This document shows, piece after piece, positions 35,598 through 44,487 of a stretch of DNA of 64,000 bases. Made by a program: the position numbers and the translations under genes. Position 1 is the first letter of the stretch. Every line of letters begins with the position of its first letter. Source of the stretch: Paracoccus sp. (in: a-proteobacteria) (GTDB taxonomy: Bacteria > Pseudomonadota > Alphaproteobacteria > Rhodobacterales > Rhodobacteraceae). The notes beneath the pieces were generated by a model. That model was not told the DNA's origin, ran no database searches, and was given only the letters and a program-made list of their open reading frames with translations. The stretch covers positions 33,166 to 97,165 of the forward strand of contig NZ_JAUNTN010000015.1 in NCBI RefSeq assembly GCF_030538695.1. The letters run 5' to 3'.

Positions 35598-36223
35598 TGA
35601 AACCCCGGCCCGGCAGGTGGTTCGCCCTTGCCGGGCTGATATTTTCAGCCCTTTCGGCGGGGGCGCAGGAACTTCCGTCCCGCGAAAGCATTCGCGCGGA
35701 TTATCAGGCCGCCAGCAAGGATTGGCGGCCGGTTCCAGAGGTTGTGCTTCAGGCGTTCATGGTCGCTCAGGATCGTGGTTTTTACCGTCGTTCCCCCAGT
35801 TTCTCGACGCTGACGCGCGAGATCACGCGCTGGTATTCGCCAGCGCATAATCAGGTTCCGGCCGCCAGCCTTCCCGCGACAATGGCGCTTGGGCAGGCGC
35901 TTGGCCATGATGAGATCCTGAACTGGTTCGTGAACGGGGTTTTCCTTGGCCAAAGCTGCTACGGCGTCCAGGGCGCGGCAGGGGCCTATTTCGGCAAGGA
36001 CATGACGCAGCTTTCTTTGTCAGAGGCTGCACTGCTGGCCTCTTTGTCAGTTGCGCCAGCCGACCTCAATCCAAGGCGAAACCCGGAAAAGGCTTTGGAA
36101 CGACGCAATTATGTTCTGAGAAACCTGCTGGAAGATGGGGTCATTTCCCAGACAGCCGCCGCCACTGCGCGCGCTGAGCCGCTGACCGTGCTGAACCCTC
36201 TGGGAACCTGCCATGCCCGCTAA
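35597..36223 (+). CDS. Degenerate GT51 peptidoglycan transglycosylase-like protein
   Basis: The 208-residue protein has an N-terminal signal (ALAGLIFSALSAGAQ) and only the GT51 fold, without a transpeptidase domain. Family landmarks are AFMVAQDRGFYRRSPSFSTL, DEILNWFVNGVFLGQSCYGV, QGAAGAYFGKDMTQLSLSEA and LLASLSVAPADLNPRRNPEK. In active enzymes the first landmark reads EDxxFxxHxG. Here the catalytic Glu is Gln and the His is gone, so activity is doubtful. It may bind lipid II or penicillin-binding proteins as a pseudoenzyme. Confidence 0.8.
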   Translation: MKPRPGRWFALAGLIFSALSAGAQELPSRESIRADYQAASKDWRPVPEVVLQAFMVAQDRGFYRRSPSFSTLTREITRWYSPAHNQVPAASLPATMALGQALGHDEILNWFVNGVFLGQSCYGVQGAAGAYFGKDMTQLSLSEAALLASLSVAPADLNPRRNPEKALERRNYVLRNLLEDGVISQTAAATARAEPLTVLNPLGTCHAR

Positions 36224-36283
36224 GCCGTTGCGCTTGGGCGGCCTGCTGCACATCTGGGTGGGGGAAAACGAAAGGACGAACCG

Positions 36284-36757
36284 ATGACTGAACCGCAATA
36301 TGAACGTGACTATAGTGACGACGAACGCGCGCTTGCCGATGACCTGATCGGGCTTGAAAAAGCCGCGCTGGACAAATGGTTCCGGGGCGATACGTCGGGC
36401 TATGCGCAGCTTTGGTCCAGACGCAGCTTTTCCTATTTCGACGCGGCGGTAGAGACGCGCACGGACGACCATGAAAGCATCGGCAGGTTTCTGCAATCCA
36501 TCGACGGGGCGCTTCATGCCGACAGCTACGATCTTCGCCATCCGCGTGTGCAGTTTGGCACGGATATGGCGGTGCTGACCTATCAGCTTTTTGCCAAAAC
36601 GAACCTGATCGACATGGAATATAATGTCATTGAGGTGTTCCAGAAGGAACCCGATGGTGAATGGAGCGTCATCCATTCCACCTGGTCCTTTATCCGGCCG
36701 ATGGACAAGGATTTCAGCAGCCTGAAGCCGTGGTCTGAGGGGGGCCTCAGGCCCTGA
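36284..36757 (+). CDS. SnoaL-like / NTF2-fold protein
   Basis: The 157-residue protein shows the cone-shaped NTF2-like pattern: LIGLEKAALDKWFRGDTSGY, then YFDAAVETRTDDHESI, and a C-terminal strand GEWSVIHSTWSFIRP. Such proteins are ketosteroid-isomerase-like enzymes or ligand carriers; there is no clear catalytic set. ATG 36284 follows CGAAAGGACGAACCG. The neighbour genes give no functional clue. Confidence 0.72.
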   Translation: MTEPQYERDYSDDERALADDLIGLEKAALDKWFRGDTSGYAQLWSRRSFSYFDAAVETRTDDHESIGRFLQSIDGALHADSYDLRHPRVQFGTDMAVLTYQLFAKTNLIDMEYNVIEVFQKEPDGEWSVIHSTWSFIRPMDKDFSSLKPWSEGGLRP

Positions 36758-36984
36758 TCCACTGGTGCCCGCGCAGTAATCTTATGGATGTGCTGATCTC
36801 CGAATCCGCCGCTGCCGAAGCCATGGGTGCGTCGTTGGGGGGCGTCCGGCTTGGAACATGCCCAACCGCAGCAAATCGTCCGTAAGCGTTGCTGCAGTCA
36901 ACCGGCGCTACGGATAACCTCATGTTCCGGTCATGGCCCGCGCATTTCGCCCGGACCGCGACACAAAAGGAATGCCACGGCGCA

Positions 36985-37160
36985 GGATCAGTTCGAACGC
37001 TGGGGTTTGACCCCGGCCGAGCGTGACGTGGCGCTGACATCGCCCGGCGGCGCATGGCACGGTGCGGGCGCAGTTGACCCGGATTTATGCCAAGGCGGGG
37101 GTGTCGGGCCGCGCCCAATTCGCCGCTTGGTTTGTTGAGGATCTGATGAATCCGGTATAG
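36985..37160 (+). pseudogene. LuxR-type HTH regulator remnant with internal deletion
   Basis: One frame reads QDQFERWGLTPAERDVAL, the start of a LuxR-type HTH. A second frame then reads TVRAQLTRIYAKAGVSGRAQ followed by FAAWFVEDLMNPV and a stop at 37160, the recognition helix and C-terminus. The central helix (KG.s..EIA..) is missing and the frames differ, so a deletion with frameshift killed the gene. Upstream, 36758-36984 holds short frames that may be its N-terminal part but cannot be reconstructed. Confidence 0.7.
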
Positions 37161-37191
37161 CCTTCGCGGACCCCCTCAAAGGACAAATGCC

Positions 37192-37728
37192 ATGACCGAC
37201 CGTTCCGCCCGCATCGCCATCGTTACCGTCAGCGACCGTGCTGCCCGCGGTGAATATGAGGATAAGGGCGGCCCCGGTGCCGAGGCGTGGTTGCGTGACA
37301 CCATCACCAGCCCGATGCAGATTACCCGCCATATCATACCCGACGGACGCGAGGTCGTGGCCGCCAAGCTGATCGAACTGACCGAGCAGGGCGCTGACCT
37401 GATCCTGATTACCGGCGGCACCGGCCCCGCTCCGCGCGACCAGACCCCCGAAGCCGTGGCCGATGTGATGGACAAGGAACTGCCCGGTTTTGGCGAGGAA
37501 ATGCGCCGCGCTTCGCTGGCCGAGGTGCCGACGGCGATCCTGTCGCGCCAGACGGCGGCGATCCGTGATACCAGCCTGATGATCACGATTCCCGGCAAAC
37601 CCTCGGCCATCGCCACCTGCCTGAACGCGGTCTTTGCGGCGGTGCCTTATTGCCTTGACCTGATCGGCGCGGCGCGGATCGAGACTGACCCGGCAAGGAT
37701 CAAGGCGTTCCGCCCCAAAGGGGCCTAA
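37192..37728 (+). CDS. moaB: Molybdenum cofactor biosynthesis protein MoaB
   Basis: The 178-residue MogA/MoaB-like protein has IAIVTVSDRAARGEYEDKGG, the molybdopterin-binding LILITGGTGPAPRDQTPEAV and LMITIPGKPSAIATCLNAVF. It adenylates molybdopterin during Moco synthesis. ATG 37192 follows AAAGGACAAATGCC. It converges on fmt with a repeat-rich 140-bp gap between. Confidence 0.93.
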   Translation: MTDRSARIAIVTVSDRAARGEYEDKGGPGAEAWLRDTITSPMQITRHIIPDGREVVAAKLIELTEQGADLILITGGTGPAPRDQTPEAVADVMDKELPGFGEEMRRASLAEVPTAILSRQTAAIRDTSLMITIPGKPSAIATCLNAVFAAVPYCLDLIGAARIETDPARIKAFRPKGA

Positions 37729-37746
37729 GCCCTGACCTTCCGGCGA

Positions 37747-37769
37747 TTTCTTCTTCACTTAAATATCCC
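37747..37769 (-). repeat. Dispersed intergenic element, copy 2 (inverted)
   Basis: This 23-bp stretch is the exact reverse complement of 4877-4899 (GGGATATTTAAGTGAAGAAG plus AAA). It lies 18 bp after the moaB stop. Confidence 0.85.
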
Positions 37770-37775
37770 ACGGGG

Positions 37776-37870
37776 GTGTGGGGGTGTGAAACCCCCCCAA
37801 AAAGCTGCGGGTGTGGGGGTGTGAAACCCCCACAAAAAGCTGCGGGTGCGGGGGTGTGAAGCCCCCGCTG
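37776..37870. repeat. 35-bp tandem repeat, 2.7 copies, hairpin-forming
   Basis: Units at 37776-37810, 37811-37845 and 37846-37870 share GTGTGGGGGTGTGAAACCCC followed by a C-rich end and AAAAAGCTGCGG. Each unit can fold GGGGGT-GTGA-AACCCCC. The array sits between convergent moaB and fmt, ending at the fmt stop, so it may be a stack of bidirectional terminators. Units 1 and 2 differ by one base. Confidence 0.85.
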
Positions 37871-38764
37871 CTATGTCAGCCGATCGGGCAGGGTCAGGCC
37901 GCGCAAAACCTCATCAGCAGGCATGGCGCGTTTGCCGGCGCGCTGGGCCTCCAGCACCTCGACTGCGCCTTCGCCGCAGGCCACGGTGAACCCGCCAAGC
38001 ACCTGCCCCGGCTGTCCCGCACTATCCACGAGGCGCGAGCGGATCAGCTTGACCCGTTCCCCTGCAATCTCGCACCACGCGCCGGGAAAGGGCGACAGGC
38101 CCCGGATCTGGCGGTCCACCTGAACAGCGGGACGGGTCCAGTCGATGCGGGCCTCGGCCTTGTCGATCTTGGCGGCATAGGTCACGCCATCTTCGGTCTG
38201 CGGCAGAGCGGGCAGGGGCAGGCGGTCCAGCACATCCAGCATCAGATCAGCGCCCATTGCCGCCAGCCGATCATGCAGGTCGCCGGTGGTGTCGGTCGGG
38301 CCGATGGGGGTGCGGGCCTCGGCCAGCACCGGGCCGGTGTCCAGCCCGGCCTCCATCTGCATGATCGCCACGCCGGTTTCCGCATCGCCTGCCATGATCG
38401 CGCGATGGATCGGGGCCGCACCTCGCCAGCGCGGCAGGATCGAGGCATGGATGTTCAGGCACCCCAGCCGTGGCGCGTCCAGCACCGGCTGCGGCAGGAT
38501 CAGCCCATAGGCGGCAACCACCGCCACATCGGCGTGCAGATCGGCAAAGCGGGCCTGTTCATCCGCATCACGCAGGCGCAGGGGGGTGCGGACCTCGATC
38601 CCCAAAGCCTCGGCGGCGGCATGGACCGGGCCGGGGCGGGGGTGCTGGCCGCGACCGGCGGCGCGGGGTGGCTGCGAATAGACCGCCACCACCTCATGCT
38701 GCGCGGCCAGCGCCCGTAGCGCCGGAACCGAGAAGTCCGGCGTTCCCATGAAAATCACGCGCAT
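37871..38764 (-). CDS. fmt: Methionyl-tRNA formyltransferase
   Basis: The 297-residue enzyme formylates initiator tRNA. It shows [19 protein letters not shown], the catalytic region [20 protein letters not shown] (Asn and His in place), [14 protein letters not shown] and the C-terminal tRNA-binding domain. The usual partner def is not adjacent. Instead its ATG overlaps the stop of the MORN gene by one base, implying coupling. Confidence 0.96.
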   Translation of the reverse strand: MRVIFMGTPDFSVPALRALAAQHEVVAVYSQPPRAAGRGQHPRPGPVHAAAEALGIEVRTPLRLRDADEQARFADLHADVAVVAAYGLILPQPVLDAPRLGCLNIHASILPRWRGAAPIHRAIMAGDAETGVAIMQMEAGLDTGPVLAEARTPIGPTDTTGDLHDRLAAMGADLMLDVLDRLPLPALPQTEDGVTYAAKIDKAEARIDWTRPAVQVDRQIRGLSPFPGAWCEIAGERVKLIRSRLVDSAGQPGQVLGGFTVACGEGAVEVLEAQRAGKRAMPADEVLRGLTLPDRLT

Positions 38765-40296
38765 CAGTTGCCCGCCCCATCTTCTGCATCCGCTGCGGAC
38801 GTCTCATCCGGTGCGGCCTGTGCGGGCGGAGGGGTCTGCGCCTGCGGGGCCTCGGGTTCGGCGGGCGCAGGTGCGGGGGCGGCATCCGCATCCGTGTCGC
38901 CCGGTGCCGGGGCTTCCGTCGCCAGCCGGTTGTCGTCCCATTCGCCGCTGGCCACCTCGCCGGTGGCATAGCGCATCACGCCCTGGCCCTGTCGCTTGCC
39001 TGCCTTGAAGAACCCTTCGTAAACATCACCATTGGCATAGGTCGCCACGCCTTCGCCGTCGATCTCGCCGCCCGACCAACCGCCCTCATAGCGGAACCCG
39101 TCCGGCGTGGTCAGCACCCCCTGACCCTGCCGCAGCCCACCGGCAAAGCCGCCCTCATAGAGCGTGCCATCGGCATAGGTGGCACGGCCCTCGCCCTCGC
39201 GCTGACCGTCCTTCCACGCACCGTCATAGCTGTAGCCGTCAGGATAGGTCATAACCCCCTGACCCTCGTTGCGGGCATTGGCAAAGCCGCCCTCATAGAC
39301 CATCCCGTTGGCATAGGTGGCGCGGCCCTGACCCGAGATCACCCCGCCTGACCATTCGCCATCATAGCTGGCCCCGTCGGGATAGGTGATCTTGCCGCGT
39401 CCTTCTGGCAGATCAGCGGCAAGCTGGCCTTCATAAACCAAACCGTCGGCATAGGTGATCCGGCCCTGTCCCTGCATCCGGCCATCGGCCCATTCGCCGG
39501 TATAGACATAGCCATCGGCACCGGTGAACGTCCCCTGACCGTGGCGCTTGTCGGCGCGGAACTGGCCGTCGTAAACGTCACCATTGGCATAGGATGCGCG
39601 GCCCTGCCCGTGGCGCTGGCCGTTCTGCATTCCGCCTTCGTAGATGTCGCCACCGGGCTGGGCCAGCCGCCCGGCACCATTCATCTGCCCGGATGCCCAT
39701 ATCCCGTCATAAACCAGCCCGTCCTGCATGGTCAGGCGTCCCTTGCCCGCGCGTTGTCCGGCCAGCATCCCGCCTTCATAGACCGAGCCATCGGGATAGG
39801 TGATCTTGCCCTGACCCTCTTTCTGGCCCTGCACCCAGTCGCCATCATAGCGATAGCCGTTTGGCTGCGTCAGCACGCCCCTGCCATGATGCAAGGCCCG
39901 CTGGAACCCGCCGGTATAGCTGCTGCCATTGGCATAGGTGGCCGCGCCCTCGCCGGTCATCTCGCCCGCGGCCCACTGGCCCTCATAGGTCGAGCCGTCG
40001 GCATAGGTGATCTTGCCGCGCCCGTCCGGCTTGCCCGCCTTGAACTGGCCTTCATAGACCGATCCGTTGGGATAGCTGGCCCGTCCGGTGCCTTGAATCT
40101 GCCCGTCCAGCCAGTCGCCCTCATAGCTGAACCCGGACGGCAGGCGATAGGTGCCGCGCCCGTGCTGGACACCGTTGCGGAAGGTGCCTTCATAAACCCC
40201 GCCATCGTCATATTCCTTGGTGACAACCTGCGCTGTCGCGCCTTGTGCAAAGGCTGTCAGGACCAATGCCGTCAGGATGCTTGCCGGTTTCATCAT
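38764..40296 (-). CDS. Secreted or periplasmic MORN-repeat protein
   Basis: The 510-residue protein has a signal peptide ([18 protein letters not shown]). Eighteen uninterrupted 23-residue MORN repeats follow, each like [20 protein letters not shown] plus NGS, then a partial nineteenth. The C-terminal 60 residues are a Pro/Ala/Glu tail. MORN arrays form long beta-hairpin rods that bind proteins or lipids; the bacterial role is mostly unknown. ATG 40296 or 40293 follows AGGTGG; a GTG at 40302 is possible. Coupled to fmt. Confidence 0.92.
   Translation of the reverse strand: MMKPASILTALVLTAFAQGATAQVVTKEYDDGGVYEGTFRNGVQHGRGTYRLPSGFSYEGDWLDGQIQGTGRASYPNGSVYEGQFKAGKPDGRGKITYADGSTYEGQWAAGEMTGEGAATYANGSSYTGGFQRALHHGRGVLTQPNGYRYDGDWVQGQKEGQGKITYPDGSVYEGGMLAGQRAGKGRLTMQDGLVYDGIWASGQMNGAGRLAQPGGDIYEGGMQNGQRHGQGRASYANGDVYDGQFRADKRHGQGTFTGADGYVYTGEWADGRMQGQGRITYADGLVYEGQLAADLPEGRGKITYPDGASYDGEWSGGVISGQGRATYANGMVYEGGFANARNEGQGVMTYPDGYSYDGAWKDGQREGEGRATYADGTLYEGGFAGGLRQGQGVLTTPDGFRYEGGWSGGEIDGEGVATYANGDVYEGFFKAGKRQGQGVMRYATGEVASGEWDDNRLATEAPAPGDTDADAAPAPAPAEPEAPQAQTPPPAQAAPDETSAADAEDGAGN
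38953..40194 (-). repeat. 69-bp coding repeats of the MORN array (18 units)
   Basis: The DNA repeats with a strict 69-bp period for 1242 bp, matching the 23-residue protein unit. No unit has an indel. Units are diverged rather than identical, so the array is old or under selection. Confidence 0.9.
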
Positions 40297-40412
40297 CGCC
40301 ACCTGCCTGTTTTTTGCCTGCTTACCCTATGCGGGCGGTTTGCGCAAAGCCTGCTGCTTTTCCTTTCGTGGCGGCTGGCTTAATGTTGCCGTAAACCGCA
40401 GCAGAGGCCGCC

Positions 40413-42083
40413 ATGACCGATACGTTTCGCCTGACCATCGCGCAACTGAACGCCACCGTGGGCGATCTGCCCGGCAATGCGGCACTGGCGCTGGAGGCAT
40501 GGCAGCAGGGCCGCGCGGCGGGGGCGCAGATGGTGGCCCTGCCGGAAATGTTCCTGACCGGATACCAGACGCAGGATCTGGTGCTGAAACCCGCCTTTCA
40601 GGCTGATTGCGCGGCGGCGGTTCAGGCGCTGGCGGCGCAGACCGCTGACGGCCCCGCGCTTGGGATCGGCGGGCCGCTGATGCAGGATGGCAAGCTGTAT
40701 AACTGTTATTTCGTGCTGGAAGGTGGCGCGATCAAGGCGCGGGTGCTGAAACACGAACTGCCCCATGTGCAACTGTTCGACGAAATGCGCCTGTTTGCGG
40801 CGGGCGAGATCGGCCAGCCCTATCAGATTGGCCCGGTGCTGATCGGCTCGCCTATCTGCGAAGATGCGTGGTGGCCTCGGGTCGCGGAGACGCTGGCGGG
40901 ACGTGGGGCGCAGATCCTGCTGGTGCCGAATGGCAGCCCCTATCACCGCGACAAGCTGGCGCTGCGGATGCGGCATATGCAGGATCGGGTGCGGGCAACG
41001 GGCCTGCCGCTGGTGTATCTGAACATGATCGGCGGGCAGGACGATCAGGTTTATGACGGCGCCAGCTTTGTGCTGAACCCGGACGGTCAGGTGGCGGCAC
41101 AACTTGCGCCCTTTGATCCGGCGGTGGTGCATCTGGATTTCACCCGGACTGCTGACGGCTGGCGCTGCACCCCCGGCACGATCGCGGCGCAGCCTGACGT
41201 GTGGGAACAGGACTACCGCGCCATGTGCGAGGGGCTTGGCGATTACGTCCGCAAATCGGGCTTTTCCAAGGTCGTGCTGGGCCTGTCCGGCGGGATTGAT
41301 TCGGCGCTGGTGGCGGTGATTGCGGCCGATGCGCTGGGGCCGCAGAACGTGCGCTGTGTGCGGCTGCCCTCGGAATACAGTTCGCAAGGCTCGCTGGACG
41401 ATGCGGCGGAACTGGTCCGGCTGCTGGGCTGTGGTATGGATACGATCCCGATTGACGGCCCGAAAGATGCCGTTGGTGCGGCGCTGGCCGGGGTGATGGC
41501 CGGCACTGCACCCGACACGACCGAGGAAAACATCCAGTCCCGCCTGCGCGGGCTGCTGCTGATGGCGATTTCCAACAAGTTTGGTGAATTGCTGCTGACG
41601 ACAGGCAATAAATCCGAGGTCGCGGTGGGCTACGCCACCATCTATGGCGATATGGCCGGGGCCTATAATCCGTTGAAAGACTTGTATAAGACGCGGGTGT
41701 TCGAAACCTGCCGCTGGCGCAACGAAAACCATCGCAACTGGATGGCCGGGCCTGCTGGCGCGGTCATCCCGCAGCAGATCATCGACAAGCCGCCAAGCGC
41801 CGAACTGCGCCCCGACCAAAAAGATCAGGACAGCCTGCCGCCCTATGAGGTGCTGGACGCTATCCTTGAAGGGCTGGTCGAAAAAGACCTCGGGCTAAAG
41901 GAGCTGGTGACGCAGGGCTTTGATCCCGATACGGTGAAAAAGGTCGAGCGCCTGCTGTATATCAGCGAATGGAAACGCTATCAGGCCGCGCCGGGGCCGC
42001 GGATCAGCACCAAGGCGTTCTGGCTGGACCGGCGCTATCCGCTGGTCAACCGCTGGCGCGACGACCTGAACGATGCGACCTAA
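40413..42083 (+). CDS. nadE: Glutamine-dependent NAD+ synthetase
   Basis: The 556-residue protein fuses an N-terminal nitrilase-type glutaminase (about 1-260: MVALPEMFLTGYQTQDL, LKHELPHVQLFDE, IGSPICEDAWWPRVAETL) to a C-terminal synthetase. The latter has the PP-loop VVLGLSGGIDSALVAVIAAD and LTTGNKSEVAVGYATIYGDM. It amidates deamido-NAD using glutamine nitrogen. It converges on the DUF1992 gene with a 4-bp overlap. Confidence 0.97.
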   Translation: MTDTFRLTIAQLNATVGDLPGNAALALEAWQQGRAAGAQMVALPEMFLTGYQTQDLVLKPAFQADCAAAVQALAAQTADGPALGIGGPLMQDGKLYNCYFVLEGGAIKARVLKHELPHVQLFDEMRLFAAGEIGQPYQIGPVLIGSPICEDAWWPRVAETLAGRGAQILLVPNGSPYHRDKLALRMRHMQDRVRATGLPLVYLNMIGGQDDQVYDGASFVLNPDGQVAAQLAPFDPAVVHLDFTRTADGWRCTPGTIAAQPDVWEQDYRAMCEGLGDYVRKSGFSKVVLGLSGGIDSALVAVIAADALGPQNVRCVRLPSEYSSQGSLDDAAELVRLLGCGMDTIPIDGPKDAVGAALAGVMAGTAPDTTEENIQSRLRGLLLMAISNKFGELLLTTGNKSEVAVGYATIYGDMAGAYNPLKDLYKTRVFETCRWRNENHRNWMAGPAGAVIPQQIIDKPPSAELRPDQKDQDSLPPYEVLDAILEGLVEKDLGLKELVTQGFDPDTVKKVERLLYISEWKRYQAAPGPRISTKAFWLDRRYPLVNRWRDDLNDAT

Positions 42084-42448
42084 CGCATGAACCGCCGCCG
42101 CGCGTCGGCGGCAATGTTCTGCTTCAACTCGGCCATGGCGATGCGGCGTTGCAAGGCGCGGCGTTCGTCCTCGTCTTCGATCTGCGCAAAGGCGGCGCGC
42201 ATGGCGGCGACCTCTTTGGCGATTTCGATTTCCGGCGGCAGATAGCCGCCATCCGCCATCAGCCGATGCAGCACATCATCCGCCGTCTCGCGCAGGCGCT
42301 CGGGGTCCAGCGGCTTGCCCTCTCCGGCCAGCCCGCGCAGCTCGCCCCGTGCTTCGGCGGCGTCAATCTGACGGTTGGCGATTCTTTCGAACCAGTGCAC
42401 CTTTTGTCCCCAAATATCCCCGCCGGAGGCATCTGCCCACGCCATCAT
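42080..42448 (-). CDS. DUF1992 / DnaJ-family (DNAJC28-like) domain protein
   Basis: The conserved domain is WFERIANRQIDAAEARGELR, then GEGKPLDPERLRE and GYLPPEIEIAKEVAAMR, ending in a basic helix. ATG 42448 gives 122 residues, but its first codons cross a copy of the dispersed intergenic element (42403-42430). The true start may therefore be the GTG at 42400 (106 residues), with GGGGA 6 bp upstream. Function is unknown; a chaperone-related role is suggested only by the family name. Confidence 0.82.
   Translation of the reverse strand: MMAWADASGGDIWGQKVHWFERIANRQIDAAEARGELRGLAGEGKPLDPERLRETADDVLHRLMADGGYLPPEIEIAKEVAAMRAAFAQIEDEDERRALQRRIAMAELKQNIAADARRRFMR
42403..42430 (-). repeat. Dispersed intergenic element, copy 3, at a gene start
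   Basis: The minus strand reads GCCTCCGGCGGGGATATTTG then GGGACAAA, the core of the element seen at 4855, 47797 and 54063. It overlaps the annotated N-terminus of the DUF1992 gene. Confidence 0.7.
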
Positions 42449-42514
42449 CCTGCCGTTGCAGGGGACGCGCCGCCAGCTTAACCTGCGCCGGAACCATTGC
42501 AAAGGACGCCTGCC

Positions 42515-43894
42515 ATGCCGCTGCCCGAAACTGCTCTTGCCGACCTGACCGCGTTGCTGGGCGAGCGTTTTTCCCAAAAGCCGGGTGATCTGAGCCAACA
42601 TGCGGCATCCGAGACCTTCCACCGCGCACCGCCGCCCGATGCGGTGGCCTGGCCGCTGAATACGACGGAGGTCTCGGCCATCCTGAAAATCTGCAACAGC
42701 CATGGTGTGCCGGTGATTGGCTGGGGGGCCGGCACCTCGCTGGAGGGTCATGCGCTGGCGGTCAAAGGTGGTCTTGTGCTGGATCTGACCCGCATGGACC
42801 GGGTGCTGGACATCCGCCCCGAGGATATGCTGGCCATTGTCCAGCCCGGCGTCACCCGAGAGGCACTGAACACCGATCTGCGGGCGACGGGCTTGTTTTT
42901 CCCCATTGATCCCGGCGCGAATGCAACGCTGGGCGGCATGGCGGCGACGCGGGCCAGCGGCACGACGGCGGTGCGCTATGGCACCATGCGCGACAATGTT
43001 CTGGCGCTGGAGGTGGTTCTGGCCGATGGCCGCATCATCCGCACCGGCACCCGTGCCGCGAAATCCAGCGCCGGTTATGACCTGACCGGGCTGATGGTCG
43101 GGTCCGAGGGGACACTGGGCATCATCACCGAGCTGACCCTGCGCCTGCATGGTCAGCCCGAGGAGGTCGCCGCCGCCGTCTGTGCCTTTCCCACGCTGGA
43201 ATCGGCGGTGGAATGTGTCGCCATGACCATGCAGACTGGCATCCCCATGGCCCGGATCGAGTTCATGGACCCGATGGCGATGCGTGCCGTGAACCAGTTC
43301 GCAGGCACCGATTATCCCGAAGAACCGCATCTGATGGTCGAGTTCACCGGCGCACCTGCTTCGGTCAAGGCGGATGCCGAAGCCTTTGGCGAACTGGCGG
43401 CGGAATGTGGTGGCAAAGGCTTCGCCTGGGCCACATCCGAGGCCGAGCGCAAGAAATTGTGGGAGGCACGGCACAATTCCTATTGGGCCACGCTGCGCCT
43501 GCGCCCCGGCGCGACCGGCGTTGTCACCGATATTTGCGTGCCGATGTCCGAACTGCCCGCCGCCGTCAGCGCCGCCGCCAAGGATATGGCCGAGGCCGGG
43601 ATTATTGGTGACATCGTTGGCCATGTGGGCGACGGCAATTTCCACACGCTGCTGCTGATCGACCCCGACAGCCCGCAGGAATTGGCGCAGGCCAAGGCGG
43701 TTGCCCGCCGCATGGCTGAACGTGCGCTGGCCGTTGGCGGCACCATCAGCGGCGAACATGGCATCGGCATCGGCAAGCGCGACCTGATGGAGCAGCAGCA
43801 TGGCGAGGCTTGGGCGCTGATGGGCGCGATCAAGGCGACGCTGGACCCCAACAACATCCTGAACCCCGGCAAGCTGGTGCCGGACCGGAATTGA
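42515..43894 (+). CDS. FAD-binding oxidoreductase, D-lactate dehydrogenase (cytochrome) type
   Basis: The 459-residue protein has a PCMH-type FAD domain (VPVIGWGAGTSLEGHALAVK, DPGANATLGGMAATRASGTT, GYDLTGLMVGSEGTLGIITE). The VAO-family C-terminus carries VGHVGDGNFHTLLLIDP and GTISGEHGIGIGKRDLM. These fit mitochondrial-type D-lactate dehydrogenase; glycolate oxidase GlcD and 2-hydroxyglutarate dehydrogenase are alternatives. ATG 42515 follows AAAGGACG. It overlaps the following broken gene by 4 bp. Confidence 0.88.
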   Translation: MPLPETALADLTALLGERFSQKPGDLSQHAASETFHRAPPPDAVAWPLNTTEVSAILKICNSHGVPVIGWGAGTSLEGHALAVKGGLVLDLTRMDRVLDIRPEDMLAIVQPGVTREALNTDLRATGLFFPIDPGANATLGGMAATRASGTTAVRYGTMRDNVLALEVVLADGRIIRTGTRAAKSSAGYDLTGLMVGSEGTLGIITELTLRLHGQPEEVAAAVCAFPTLESAVECVAMTMQTGIPMARIEFMDPMAMRAVNQFAGTDYPEEPHLMVEFTGAPASVKADAEAFGELAAECGGKGFAWATSEAERKKLWEARHNSYWATLRLRPGATGVVTDICVPMSELPAAVSAAAKDMAEAGIIGDIVGHVGDGNFHTLLLIDPDSPQELAQAKAVARRMAERALAVGGTISGEHGIGIGKRDLMEQQHGEAWALMGAIKATLDPNNILNPGKLVPDRN

Positions 43895-44387
43895 TCCTGT
43901 TCCACGGCGGCAATCTGCGGGGCCAGACGCAGTTCTGGCCCCTGACGCATTTCGGCTCGCGTCGGGCGGCCCTGCACCGCATCCGGCAGATGTATGAGGA
44001 CAGCCTGCCGTGGGAACAGCAGGATTGGATGCTGTATCGCTGCCGGGTCGATTGTGGGGTGCATGTGATCGACCTGCCCGACTGGCACGCAGCATCCGCG
44101 TCGGGGGTGTGCTGGCGTTGCGTAAGCACGGGCGGCTGTCTTTGGAGGATGACGAATACTATCTGCTGATGCGTCGTATCAATGACGCGGCCCGGCAAAA
44201 TGAGGCAGAGGCGCGGGGCATGGTTCTGGCTGCAATCTCGCACCTTGGGCTGACGGCCATCCGCTATCGGAACGCGCATGAGGATGCGGGCCAGCCGTCA
44301 TACTGTATCCTTGATCCGGCTGCCGCGCAGGTTCTGGACCAATTGCCGGTCAACCCGTGCGACCTGCCGCCGATTGTCCCCGGCTGA
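43891..44387 (+). pseudogene. Frameshifted gene of unknown function
   Basis: From TTG 43891 one frame reads LILFHGGNLRGQTQFWPLTH, FGSRRAALHRIRQMYEDSLP and YRCRVDCGVHVIDLPDW. Near 44085 the sense moves to the next frame, which reads SIRVGGVLALRKHGRLSLED, DEYYLLMRRINDAARQNEAE and QPSYCILDPAAAQVLDQLPV to a stop at 44387. Together they form a single protein of about 165 residues broken by one frameshift. It may be a true mutation or a sequencing error. No family is recognised. Confidence 0.7.
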
Positions 44388-44487
44388 CAGATTCGTGACC
44401 GCTGCCCGCGTCTGAACCCGTCGCGGTTTCGTGACTTTGCCGCAAGATGCTGGCATAAGGCGCACAAAACGGGCTTGCGAGGGCAGG

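Noticed and set aside
37776-37870. Possible CRISPR array
   Set aside because: Units are directly adjacent with no unique spacers, only 2.7 copies, and no cas genes are present.
38953-40194. Tandem DNA repeats as satellite or CRISPR
   Set aside because: The 69-bp period is explained by 23-residue MORN protein repeats in an open frame.
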